Assembly: GCA_030078075.1 (NCBI GenBank)
Contig: CP119645.1
Span: 186,001-250,000 of the forward strand
Length of the DNA stretch: 64,000 nucleotides
Direction of reading: 5' to 3'
From: Crithidia sp. LVH-60A
Taxonomy: Eukaryota > Euglenozoa > Kinetoplastea > Trypanosomatida > Trypanosomatidae
The notes beneath the pieces were generated by a model that saw only the letters and a list, made by a program, of their open reading frames with translations, was not told where the DNA came from and did not search any database. The stretch's first letter is position 1. Each line of letters opens with the position of its first letter. Made by a program: the position numbers and the translations under genes. Of this stretch, positions 10,648 to 21,500 are shown one piece after another.

Positions 10648-11401
10648 CTAGGCGGTAGGTTTCGCCATGGGGACAGCTGCTGTGCTTCTGCCCTCTCCTT
10701 GGCGGAGAGCAAAACGTATCATGTCAATTACGAAGTTTGCCAATTTCACATCCGCACCTGCTTCAACTTCATACCCGGGGCCGATTTCATGTTTCTTCCG
10801 GAGTTCGGCTAGGCCTTCACACACCACTAAGTGCGATGGCGTCTCTTCACACGCCAACCTCGAGGAGGTGCGTAGAGTCGCAGGATTTTTTTTGCCATGC
10901 TTATTCTCGCGATGCCGTCTGGGGCCGTCCGGTTTGATATACGCTGCACCGCAATCGAGACAAACATTAAATCTAGGAGGGACGGGGATCACCTTTTCCT
11001 TTTTCCCTATCGCCTATGGCCTGCAGACTTGTCAGCTCGGGATGATTGTGCCGGACATGATAGAGAATACCTGGGATGGTAGAGAGGAAGTGGTTGCACG
11101 ACGGACAGACCTGAACGCGCGGTATGGTGCTAGGACGAGCATTGGTACCTGCTGCTGTGGGAGTTGCTGTTACCCCTCCAACGGCGCTTTCGCGATCCAT
11201 AGGTTTGTTGTGCACCGCTTTCACGTGTCGCTTCATGTGCGTAGCCGCGATCAATCTTTTGCAGACCGGGCACTCTAGCTTCTCCACAATGCGGACTTTC
11301 TCGACAGGTGTGCGGGTGTCAAGAGGGAGCGGCCCATGCAGGAACATGTGGTGCTTGGCGAGAAAGTCGCAGCTGCGGTTGAAAAGGGGCACAGCGGGCA
11401 C
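10648..11401 (-). pseudogene. Retroposon C-terminal zinc-finger region in shifted frames
   Basis: Two overlapping open frames (10973-11401 and 10648-10992) continue the retroposon protein after its main frame. They encode finger-like motifs: CPVC...H...H (about 11220-11280), CPSC...H...H (about 11050-11120) and CLDC...H...H (about 10890-10960). A fourth, starting CPLC, straddles the first frame change near 11375. The second change lies near 10985. L1Tc-type elements are known to end in Cys2His2 motifs that bind nucleic acid. The frame changes either mark decay or are assembly indels. Confidence 0.7.
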
Positions 11402-14400
11402 CGGTAGAAGCCTCCTGGCGAGGGAGCATGAAGGGCAAGCAAAACCATCGTGCTCAGTTCCGCAGCATCGGTGATTTTGTATGCTCTCACAATGTGCTTC
11501 TTCAGCTGCTCACGGCCTGGGAGGGCTTGGTAACATACTGGACACTGCGCGGGATCCGACGGACACACCGCAAAGTACGCAGAGGGCGGTAGCTCTGGAG
11601 GCGGTGCGAGAAGCGGGGGCGAAAGTCCCATTTCCTTCATTCGATGTGCATCACACCATCTGCACTCTGCGTTGCCTATGTTGTTCACACGCCTATGTAA
11701 AAAGCCAAAATATCGTGAGGTGCCACTTCGAAATTGCGCCAATGCTGTCTCTTGCTGCCGTGTGAGAACCACGTCGCCGTTCTTGGAGGTGGCCACATTG
11801 CTGTCCAGTAGAAATTGCCGGAGTGTAGAGGGGTTACGTATACGGTTCTGCGGTATGTTGTGAAGTCGTCTGATCGTCGTGACGAGGTCCGTGATCCAGG
11901 CGCGGTCTGTCGGAGTTGGCTTCATGGCAGCCTTGGCCAATTTATCAACTGCTTCGTTTCTCCGAATTCCACAATGTCCGAAGACAAACTGAAAAGATAA
12001 TCGAACTCTGTGGTTGATCAGCTCTAGGATGGTGGTCCAAATGCGGCGCAGAACACCTTCGTCAACGGTTGTGGGTCCTGTTTTGAGCGCCATGAGGAGC
12101 GAATAAGAATCGGTGACGATAACACATGTGGTACGGTAGATTCGGTGCTGCGTAACGTACTGGAGGAGCCGCTTCAGCCCTACTTCCATCGCAATGCATT
12201 CAGTACGGTAGCTGCACGCATATTTGCCACAGAAGTCAGTGACTGTTGAGACGAGCCGGTCTTTGTGGTAAAGCATGGCAGCTGCTCCGGATTGCTCATC
12301 AAGCTCAACGGCGCCGTCGGTGTAGAGTGCCAACGGCACATTTCGAAACCGGCGTAGGCGAGCTTTGCATGCAGCCAGCTTCTCTGCAACTGGGGATTCA
12401 GCACGTAAGTTTCCTGGAAGCGACGTGTTGAAATACACCCGACGGCTTTTTAGGAGAGATCGAAATGTGTGAGGCTGCTCAAAGGAGTCAATAGCAGTGT
12501 ATCCACCTTGTACGCGGCGGATGTAGATGTGTAGTGGATGCTCGTCGTTGTAAACTTCCTTCGCTAATCGCCCCATATATCCACCACTGGTGACTGCTTT
12601 CAAGTAAAGTCGTAATCGGCGGAGCAGTACTGTGGCGTCTAGCGGCAACAGATCAGCTTCTTTCAATAGGTCATTTGCGTCAGCGTATTTTTGGATCCCA
12701 GTCACCATCGCGGCGCCAAGAGCATGCGTGCGCTCCAAGGATGCTTTGCACGAATCGCTGGCGTTGTCCCACCAGGACGTCGCGGCGTAGAGGAGTTTTG
12801 ATTCAATGAGGGCCAGATAAAAGGGTCGGAGGACGTCTTTCGATGGTCCCCAGAGTTCTCCGGACACTGCTTTCAGCTTCGCCAAGCGCTTCTTCGGTGC
12901 ATTGATTGTTGCCAGCACGTGTCCTCCAACGCCTCTAAGCGGCTGAAAATCCACACCCAAAAGTCGTGGGTATCGATCTTCCTCTAGTTGGGTTTCGCCT
13001 ATGTGTAGCGACAGCTGATTGTGGTGTCGAGCACCAAAGAGCGTGTATTTCGTCTTCGGGGCACTCAATTCCATGAAGTGTACTTCCGTCCAGCGAGCAA
13101 CGGTGTCTACTGCAGACTGCAGCGTCTTTTGAATCTGTTCATTATCCGGTGAGGAACACAGGAGGGTAAGGTCGTCCGCAAAGAAGGCGTGCTCAAGGCC
13201 TTCAATTTGGTTTAGTTGCACGCTAAGGGAGTCCATAACAATGATGAAGAGCAGAGGGCCAAGGACTGAACCTTGCGGAACACCACAGGTGAAGGCTACC
13301 GGGTCAGAAAAAGTGTTGTTAACTCGGACTCGCGCTGTTCGGTCGTCTAAGAAGTCCATAATCCACCGCGTCAGATAGGGATCTACGTCGAATTTCTTGA
13401 GGGCCCTGATGATGACGCCATGGTCGACAGAGTCGAAGGCACGTGCATAGTCTACAAAAACGGCTCCAATCTTTGTGCCTTTGGGCCTCTGCACCACTTT
13501 GTGAAGGAGGAGATCAAGCGGGTCAGTGGTGGACCGGTGCGGGCGAAAGCCTGCCTGCTGCGGTTGTAGTCGTGATTCTAGATGATCCCGTAGACGGCGA
13601 GATATCATGCGCTCCAACAACTTACACAAGTTGCTGGTGAGAGTGACAGGACGGAAGGAGGTGGGATCTGTGGCGGGCTTCTTCGGCTTCAGTAAGGGAA
13701 TAATGATGCCTTTCTTCCAGGGGCCTGGGACGCGACCACTCATGACACTGTGATTGTAGGTGTTCAGCCGAAATTTCCTACCCGCGTCAGGAAGAGCGCG
13801 GATGCAGTCGCAGTGAATGTCGTCAGGGCCAGAGGCGGAGCCACAACGCACTTCTCGTAGTGCCATCTCTAGTTCTGCAAGCGAATAGTCTTCGAAAGGC
13901 TGAGTGCTGGGGCGGGGCGGAACGCGAAGCGGTGCAAGTGGATGTGCTGTAGATTTTGTTTTGTACATGTTAGCCAGTATGGTAGCATGGGCTTTTCGAG
14001 TGAGGGGAGGCTCTTCAATAACGAGGACAGGCGTTGCTAAGAGCCGCAGAGCATGAATTGCTTGGATGCGGGACCAAGACCGCGGGCCACTCGGCGTCAG
14101 CTGGCTGCAACTCTTCATCCATCCGTTGATGCTCTCCTTCTGCAATTCCGTGTGATAGGTCTTCGTGAGCTCGCGACGTTTGAGATCAGTAGGTGGGGTC
14201 GCTGCTATGTCGCGTTGAAGCTCTGTAAGTCTTTCTGTCCAGTGAGGAGGGTACTTTGCTTTGCTCACTGGGACAGCTTTCTTCGTAGCTTTATGGAGGA
14301 TGGAAGTGAAGACTAGTACTTTGTGCTTGAGTGTTTCTCTGTAGTTTTTAATGTAGGCGCGTGCGGGTTTCATTTGTGCCGTGTCAATCCAGTGCGAGAG

Positions 14401-15462
14401 GCGGCGGCGACGGCGTAGCAGGCGGAGGGGGGCGAGAGCGCGTTTCTGTACCTCGTTGGCGAGTGATTTGCTACGTGTGACATAGCAGCGGTGTTTCCGA
14501 GTAAGGCGAGCGATGGTAATGCGGTATGTCTTCCAGTCCGCTTTCTCGAACTGGAACATCGACTTTTTGGTGTCAGTTTGCGGTATTGGCTCATACCCTT
14601 CTGCAAACTGTACCGGGAAGGTGCTCCAGCAGTGATTACTGTCTGGGGTGAAGCGACTTTCCCAGTTCAGCACAAAACAGTCCCTGAAAAGCGTCACGTC
14701 AGGGAAGGTGCGGGTACTGCCGTCAAAACTGATACGGGTCGGTGCAGTGCAGTTGTTCGCGCACATAAGGTCATTCTCTAACATCCACTCGAAAAGGGTG
14801 TCCCCTGCGTTGGCGCCGCTGCTCATAAGGGCGGCGGTGCTTGGGGAGTCTCTGGGTTCCCAAGTGGGGTGGTGTGCGTTAGCGTCCAAACCAGCCACTA
14901 GCGGAAGTGACGGGAGAGAAAAGCGTGCCAAATTGTCCTGCGTGACAAGCGCACTGCGTGGGATGTACCCGGAGGTAAAGCGAATCTTCCTGGGTGGGTT
15001 GTCGAAGTGGATTGTGATGGAGATCTGCTCTACTCCACACTCAACAATGGTACTGTTTTCTTTCGTACCAAGGTCGCGCTGAATAAGAACGGACACACCA
15101 CCTCCATTTCGGTCGCGTGCCGCGCCGGAGTGCTGGTAGCCGCCAAGGCCAGCTGATTCGCAATATGAGAAAGAGAAGTGCATCTCTAGAAGAATGCAGA
15201 CCTGCGTCGAACTCACCTCGAGGTAACAAGCCAACGCCAGTCTTTTGAACTGCGTCAACCCGTTGCAGTTCCATCGGGCACATCTTAAAGTAGGCCCAGG
15301 GTTGCGCTCAACATCGCCGCGGCACAGAATCAGGATGGCTTCTATGCTTATACAAGTAGGCTTTGGAACCCGTAGACACGCGTCTTTGTGAAACGGTTCA
15401 TACTTGATCGTTGCTGCAAGCCCCCTCAGCCTGGGACCGCTCTGGGCCTGACCGCCGAGGTG
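11275..15462 (-). CDS. Retroposon polyprotein: 2A, APE endonuclease, reverse transcriptase, RNase H
   Basis: The frame is open from the codon after a stop at 15463-15465 down to 11275. After the 2A motif (DVERNPGP, 15292-15315) comes RWNCNGL, a typical APE start. The endonuclease has GLDANAHHPTW (about 14860-14898) and further downstream an SNHCW motif in place of the usual SDH. The reverse transcriptase has FVDYARAFDSVDH (about 13424-13465) and the catalytic FADD box (about 13175-13190). RNase H has the TDG motif (about 12310-12325) followed by the expected E, D and D positions (TEC, TDS, NEAVDKLA). The frame ends with a CPVC finger and the start of a second. No ATG precedes the 2A motif in frame. 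The product would cut target DNA and copy the element's own RNA. Confidence 0.85.
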   Translation of the reverse strand, partial: HLGGQAQSGPRLRGLAATIKYEPFHKDACLRVPKPTCISIEAILILCRGDVERNPGPTLRCARWNCNGLTQFKRLALACYLEVSSTQVCILLEMHFSFSYCESAGLGGYQHSGAARDRNGGGVSVLIQRDLGTKENSTIVECGVEQISITIHFDNPPRKIRFTSGYIPRSALVTQDNLARFSLPSLPLVAGLDANAHHPTWEPRDSPSTAALMSSGANAGDTLFEWMLENDLMCANNCTAPTRISFDGSTRTFPDVTLFRDCFVLNWESRFTPDSNHCWSTFPVQFAEGYEPIPQTDTKKSMFQFEKADWKTYRITIARLTRKHRCYVTRSKSLANEVQKRALAPLRLLRRRRRLSHWIDTAQMKPARAYIKNYRETLKHKVLVFTSILHKATKKAVPVSKAKYPPHWTERLTELQRDIAATPPTDLKRRELTKTYHTELQKESINGWMKSCSQLTPSGPRSWSRIQAIHALRLLATPVLVIEEPPLTRKAHATILANMYKTKSTAHPLAPLRVPPRPSTQPFEDYSLAELEMALREVRCGSASGPDDIHCDCIRALPDAGRKFRLNTYNHSVMSGRVPGPWKKGIIIPLLKPKKPATDPTSFRPVTLTSNLCKLLERMISRRLRDHLESRLQPQQAGFRPHRSTTDPLDLLLHKVVQRPKGTKIGAVFVDYARAFDSVDHGVIIRALKKFDVDPYLTRWIMDFLDDRTARVRVNNTFSDPVAFTCGVPQGSVLGPLLFIIVMDSLSVQLNQIEGLEHAFFADDLTLLCSSPDNEQIQKTLQSAVDTVARWTEVHFMELSAPKTKYTLFGARHHNQLSLHIGETQLEEDRYPRLLGVDFQPLRGVGGHVLATINAPKKRLAKLKAVSGELWGPSKDVLRPFYLALIESKLLYAATSWWDNASDSCKASLERTHALGAAMVTGIQKYADANDLLKEADLLPLDATVLLRRLRLYLKAVTSGGYMGRLAKEVYNDEHPLHIYIRRVQGGYTAIDSFEQPHTFRSLLKSRRVYFNTSLPGNLRAESPVAEKLAACKARLRRFRNVPLALYTDGAVELDEQSGAAAMLYHKDRLVSTVTDFCGKYACSYRTECIAMEVGLKRLLQYVTQHRIYRTTCVIVTDSYSLLMALKTGPTTVDEGVLRRIWTTILELINHRVRLSFQFVFGHCGIRRNEAVDKLAKAAMKPTPTDRAWITDLVTTIRRLHNIPQNRIRNPSTLRQFLLDSNVATSKNGDVVLTRQQETALAQFRSGTSRYFGFLHRRVNNIGNAECRWCDAHRMKEMGLSPPLLAPPPELPPSAYFAVCPSDPAQCPVCYQALPGREQLKKHIVRAYKITDAAELSTMVLLALHAPSPGGFYRCPLCPFSTAAATFSPSTTCSCMGRSLLTPAHLSRKSALWRS
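15292..15315 (-). other. 2A ribosome-skipping peptide motif DVERNPGP
   Basis: The translated minus strand reads CRGDVERNPGP immediately before the endonuclease domain. This matches the 2A consensus D-[VI]-E-x-N-P-G-P. The published L1Tc retroposon carries an N-terminal 2A sequence at the same place, so release of a short leader peptide during translation is a reasonable inference. The leader ahead of it is open for about 50 codons but lacks an in-frame ATG. Confidence 0.85.
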
Positions 15463-15489
15463 CTAAGCACGCAGCATGACACGAGGTCG

Positions 15490-15566
15490 GGCTGCGGGCA
15501 CTTGGCTTCCTCCGCTAGGGATAACTGGACCCTGAGACCACGTTGAGGTTGCCGGCATTCTCAGGG
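15490..15566 (-). ncRNA. HDV-like self-cleaving ribozyme / Pr77 signature at the retroposon 5' end
   Basis: The first 77 bases of the element match the trypanosomatid retroposon signature in layout. CCCTGAG (ending at 15566) pairs perfectly with CTCAGGG (15530-15536) to form P1. Between them are GCCGGC and the conserved loop ACCTCAACGTGGT. Downstream lies GGAGGAAGCCAAG, like the J4/2 region that holds the catalytic C. In L1Tc, as I recall it, P1 is CCCTGGC with GCCAGGG, so the change on both strands preserves pairing. In L1Tc this segment is both an internal promoter and a ribozyme. I could not resolve P2 and P4 with confidence. Confidence 0.75.
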
Positions 15567-18500
15567 AGGGAAGACGCTAAAAAGAAAATATAACTGTGCC
15601 TTTCGCTTCTTTTTGGCATCAACAGAACTATTCGCAAAGCCCTTTTAAGGGCTAAATATGTGGAGTAGTCTCGCACGGGAAGAGCACAATATGAGTCGGC
15701 GATGGGGTTCCACAAGTCGAAAAAGTTTTACGCCACCTGGGCAAACCTGCCGCCGAAAGGTCCTTTACCGATCCGCGACAGTGGAAAAATTGCTCTTTTC
15801 CATCCGCCGACTTCAAACTGTTGGAGTTCACAAGTCGATAGAAATGAAAAACAGCTCAGATTCTGGCATCATACTTGCTTCAGTTTTGAATGCAAGGCTG
15901 AGCAGCAGAGCTTGTCTTTCCGCTAAGGTGCAAAAAACATATCAGCACCAGTCCTCCCTGCTCTTGGCTTCTCATGAAAGTGGAAGAAGTATGGTAATGG
16001 TCGTTTCTGGGGGGATTTGTGCGGCTCTACAAGCTTTGGGTGGTTTGGCATGTTTGCGGGGGGGGGGCTTTGGGGTGGTGCGTTGCGGGGTGCCGGCGCT
16101 GATCCTTTGGATTTCAGAGAACCGCGCGCTCTTTGTCCACACGGGTCACGCAAGACCCCACGCCGCCCCCAAAAGATCGCGGCGCTGCTCAGCGCCACTG
16201 AAGACCACTCTACATTTCCAAGCAGGCGCCAGAAAGGCCGCCACCGATACGCTTACAAAACGTCCTCACCAAAGGCAAAGAGACGAGACTTTGCAAGCTG
16301 CGCGAAGACGAAGAGCGCATTTGACATTTCTATAATCTCCGTGTTCGCCCGTGCGTCATGCGTGTCGGCCATCTCTAGCTGGTTTTTTGCACGCTAGAAA
16401 AGCCTAGAAGATTCCATAGTTTGTTTGGTGACGATAATAGCAATTAGACAGTGAGTGCAATCGACGGCTACTGAGAAAGCTGCTGCATTTTCCCAGACGG
16501 CCAGCGCCGATCCTCAGGAAGCTGCTGTGATTGCCTGTGTGGCGAAAATTTGCTGCGCTGGTGCGGTAGCTGCCAGGCTTACATCTCTTAAAGACGCAGT
16601 CAAGTTTTTGGTAGTGTCCAGTATTTCGTTGGGCAGCACGCGACAACCACTATTTGCCACGTTCTTCATTTTTAACGCTTAGGTAGTCAAGATGTTCGTT
16701 ATGTCGCCCGCAACAGTGGCAAGGTTCATTTTTGAGCACCCACATGTGAAGCGTTACGCCATCCGTTTAAAACACGAGTGCCGCGCCACGCTGACTTGGC
16801 CCCAATCTAAAAGGCTTCAAGATTGTTGACACTACCTCTGCGTAGAGGAAGTCAAATTTCGGTGTTGAAGCGATATCTCTGCCAGCTGTGCTGCAAGCCG
16901 CAAGAATATGACCGTAAATTAGTCAGTGAATACCTGCGGCAGAAAAAGGAATCGCAGAAGCTTTCCCTGAGCTTCCTGTAGCCGACACCTACCCTCGCGT
17001 TTTATGTGTCACAGACCTTAGCCCACCCAGTAAGGGTGCCGCCGGCGTGAAGGTCGAGCGTCTCCGACACCGGAAAGCGGTGCTGGGTGTGGCGTGGGGC
17101 GTTCTGCATAGCAATCGCAAATTAGTAGCGCGGCTGGCTCAAAGCTCTTGGGCTAGGCGCGGTTGGGACTTTTCTTCCACTTAAGCTTTAGTCAAGCCCA
17201 GGGAAAAAAGATGCGCCGACGGAAAGTAACGCAGAAAATGATGGAGAGAGACACTGAGCACCTCGGCCGCAAAGCAAAGACAACTAGTTGAAACTATTAA
17301 GTTATCTAACGTCACAATATAGGGTATATTCGCTTATAGCTTTTATTGCAATTTTCTGACAACGCACACTTTCTGTACTTGGCGGCAAAAGGTAACGCAC
17401 ATAACGTGTATGCTGGCAAGAAAAACACGCCTTTCTGATGCCTACCAGGTTATGTGACTTCACTGCCATGACGTAGAAGGCCAGCGGGGCAATACCAGCA
17501 GCTTCGTTCGAGACCACAAGAGCCGCGCAATGTAATACTTGACTATCATGCTTGCATCAAAGGCGGATGTGAGAGTGTAGCAAAGGCGAGCTGATCAAAG
17601 TCGCCGTGACAAGCTGTACTGCCTTAAGTATTATTTAAATGTCATTGGGGAACACTGTCAATTGGTGCACATCGCCGTCCGCCGCACGAAAGCAAAAGCG
17701 TGAGCAGAGTTCGACGTACAGAGAAAATACAGAGAGCCACGCGGTAACGTCGGAAAGACCGCCATGCACACCTTGCCCCCTAACTTTTCGGATTGAGTGA
17801 GGGAGCTTCGAGCATTAATATTACTCTCTCTACCCGCCGAGGTGCATTATCTGGCTGCAGCGTAAATCAAGTCCAAAGTGCGCTTTTACTTCCTCTCAAT
17901 AGCCCGAACACCATCATAACGCCGACAGAAACTGCTGTTTGACTAGCTGTGCCAAGTATTGCTAGCCTTTATCAAAACTCACCGACCAGGACTCCATGGT
18001 ATTTGGCGTTCCGCAAGGCTGCAATGAGGTATGTTAGCCAAGTTTGCGATTGGTGTCCAGGGAATTAGCGGCGTCTTGTAGGGCACTTGTTGAGAAATGC
18101 TAACAAGGCATGGGGGTGACAAAACTGAGCCTTTTCATAGAAACAGCCCTTCTTTCTACTGGCACTCTCGGCGGCGCACAGGTTTGGTAAGGCAGTCCAG
18201 TCTGCTCACAAAAGCGGTAATTCGGCTTTCCTATTGTATCCTGCCACCGCGACAGACGTCTTCCCTTACACCTTGGTTATGGTGCAAGTCGTGGTTGGCG
18301 GCTGCGACTTGGGAATGCGGTCGTTTTGTCTGTGGCCCCGACCCAGAAAAAGGCGACCTTTGCGGTTTCTTTCCGAGGTAATGGGCCAAGAAGCCGGTGG
18401 AACACCGTAAGGGCCAAGGAAAAGGCACGGCTCCCGCCAAGGTGAATCATCTAGTAACTGACACCCTTCCGATGCCGTTTAAAGCGGGAAAAAAAAAAGG

Positions 18501-21500
18501 TAGAATTTACCGGCGCACGCGCTTCGGCTGCTTCTGTGGTTGTCTGTGCTCTTCCCCATCCCCAAGCCCATTTGTAAAACCACGCGTCTTGTGCATGCTC
18601 GTCTAAGGATAGCTTCTGAGGGGGCCTTGGCTCTTCCACAGAAAGAAGTGAATCAGCGGCTCAGGCAGGCAGCAGACCACTGAAACCTAGGCCGACGCCA
18701 TTCCCACAGCCTGCGATGGGGCAGCGCGTTTGGCGGCACTGGTGGGCGGCAGCCTTCTGCGAGCCTGACAAAGAAAGGCGGAATGCGCCACTCTCGGCAG
18801 CCGCTTTTCCCGCAACGTCCCGACTTAGCACTCGCCAAGCGCCGAGCGGCAGGTGGAGAGCCCTGTTTCCTAAATTAAAAGCCGAAGTGATCACCTTATC
18901 GCTGCACCGCTCTTTCGACTTTTTTGGTACCAAGCAGTTTGGCAGCTGGCATTGCAACGGGGCAACTCGCGGGAAGTGACCGCTGCTCTCTGAGAGTGTG
19001 TCCTGCAGGTGCGTGGTCTCACCACACCAAATGCCGCGTGACGCGCAGCCATGTGGGAGCGAAGTTTGCGCGGCTTCGACCTTTAAAAACGGAAGCAGAA
19101 GGGGAAGGTCGCGTTGGGTGACGCAGCACAACGCTTGAAACGAACGCGGCCAGCTGCGACAGCACTTCCCCGCAGATCATGCTAAATAGATTCGCCGTGA
19201 AATGGCTGGTGCGGAACATCTCTGCCTCGAGCAAGAAGTGCGTCGAGATCTCCGCTGCCGTGCCAGGCATAAAACCTGTGGCTTGCGGGAAATTCCCCGT
19301 TGCCCGGCAGCTGGCCGTCCCTTATGTCGTTGGGGCTAGGGGCGGTGTCGTGCTGGGGCCTAATGGGGAGCGCCGCTGCCTCTCGGCGCCGCTTGCTGGA
19401 TGCCAGGGCGGCGCAGAGGTGCTTCCCCCGACGGAGCGCTTTGGCAACGCCCCAAACCTACCTGTGCCACCTCGGGCTTCACACTGGCGTCTATGCTGTG
19501 TGCGAACAGCGCGGCATTCTTCCTGCTTTCACAAAGACCGTGAGCCCCTAGTGAATGACAAACCTCCGCTTGAGACTTTTCGCTTGTTGACACGTTCTCA
19601 AACCCTAAATACCCTGCATGAAAACGACGGGCGTCGCGCGGAGCCTCGTTGCAAAGACGCCGAAACATGAGCACGAGCCCAGGCTCCTCGCGCCGTTTCC
19701 CTTTTTATGTTTGGATGCATCCGCGATTGCGCACGACTACCAGCTGATGGGTGCGCTGTCTGCCAATTGCGTGTCCAGCGCCTCCCCCGCTTTGCCCGAC
19801 GCCCGCACCGCGCCGTTTTGCTGGTTTGAAGCCTTACCTTTGCTGCATCTATCAGCAGCATCTCTGGCTCCTTGCTCTGGTGCGGCGCCGCGTTGTCCGC
19901 GGACACCCTGTCCGCCAGGGCGGCGTTGGAATGCCCGACTGCCGTTTCAAAAGTGAAGTAGCAGCCTTAACACCCACCAACACCCATTTTTTTTTAATGG
20001 TACCTGTCGAGATGAGTCGTCCGCTTGAACATAACCACCAACGCCGGCAAGGTGCGGCAGTCAACCGGAGTTGCCGGTGACTGTGGCGCGGCGGCTGCGG
20101 CTGCGACAGCGTCGCGGCCGTCCCGAAAAGAGCTGAATGCGAGCCTTTCGCTTTTTTTCAACAGATGTCTACGAATTGGTTGCTTCCCGCAAATTCAGAT
20201 TTGGCCTAAGTGAAGTGAGAGCCGCGGCGGCACAATTTTTCCTCTATAGAAACTCTCCACTAAGCTTTTGGTGCTACCAATAAAATTTTTTAGTTGGCGT
20301 GCAGGCGTTGTTCCGTGTGCCTTTGTCCTGTGGACTATCGTCTACCTTTAAAACACCTGTGTTATTTTAAAACACTTTTTCTGTAAACCTACGTTCTGTA
20401 AGGCCACATTTATAAAGCGTCGAGGAATATCCCACAGAATTATTAAAAGCTGGGGCGGAGGAGACGCTGCAATAATCAGCTTTCTCTCTGATTAAAAGCC
20501 CTGTGGAAATTAACACATATTTTATTTGATTGTTTAAGGCGATCAAATCTGGAACTGGGCCGCAGCGCCGTCATTGTTAGAGGGTTTGGGAGAACAGTTT
20601 TGAATTTGAGTCTACTTTGTGTTTAGACAGAATTTTGACTTGGCAATCGGGGTGGGGGGGGGGGGGGTTCTCGCTTCAAGGAATCCACAAAGCAGCTGAC
20701 TTCTCATGGGCTGAAGGACAGTTGTGAGGAGGCCTACTGAGAAGTGGAGAGATTTACAACTATAGTTTTCTCGAGAACGACAGTAAAAATTTGTTGGATG
20801 CTAATAACGAGGTGATTTTAGCGACGCTGTTAAGTCTCCTCAACTTTAATGTCCACACACAACAGCGTGGGAGTGTCAAAAGGCAGAGTTGGCGTTTTCT
20901 TTTTCCTTTTCCTGCTGAAGAGGAGCAATTACCTTAGGCCCGGCGGAGTTTCTCTGAAAATCTTAATAAATTTCGGAGACCAGCTGTGAAGACATAATCT
21001 TCGCTCGCGCCGGTAGCATGTGAATGCCTCTCTCGGCTTCCTTCGCCTTCTAAGATTAGTAGCTTTCCAAGCTCTAAGCGGAGAGACAATAATTTTTTTT
21101 TTCGCGTGGTTTTTGGTGGCTTTTCTCCGTCACTTGCAATCCAAAAGCGCCTGCAATACTACGAAGACAGTAAACTGCATCACATCGACCTGTACTTCTC
21201 CGTCAGGGCCATAGGGAAAAAAGAGCAGAGAAGGCGGCAGCAGGAACTTAGGCACAGTTCTGTTGGCAGGATTAGCTTCCAGGTGCTTTTTTTACAGTGT
21301 CTCTCCTGCTGCTCTTGCGAGCAAACTGATTTGTATCTGTTAAATCTGCGCAGGAGTGCGAAAGAAGTCGCTTAGATTGGTAAGATAGTCTCGCGCTCAA
21401 TTAGCGAGCGTCTCCGAAGCTCTGCGCTCTCTCATCCATCTCTAACTTTTCGTCCTGTGTGCTGTCAGTTATGACTATTCATTGTACACACAAAGGTGGC

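Larger units (their letters stand above)
10507..15566 (-). mobile_element. Ingi/L1Tc-type non-LTR retroposon, nearly full length
   Basis: About 5.06 kb, the size usual for L1Tc and ingi. In order on the minus strand it has a 5' Pr77/HDV-like ribozyme signature (ending at 15566), a 2A peptide motif, an APE-type endonuclease, a reverse transcriptase, RNase H, and Cys2His2-type zinc fingers in the C-terminal part. A short A-rich tail lies at about 10522-10534, followed by a 14-base G run (C on the plus strand, 10507-10520). The main frame is open for more than 4 kb. The finger region uses at least two frame changes, and no AUG is found ahead of the 2A motif, so this copy may be inactive. I could not see a target-site duplication. 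It is oriented with the surrounding minus-strand unit. Confidence 0.9.

Noticed and set aside
19600-19620. Telomere-like CCCTAA unit
   Set aside because: Only a single unit, no tandem array.
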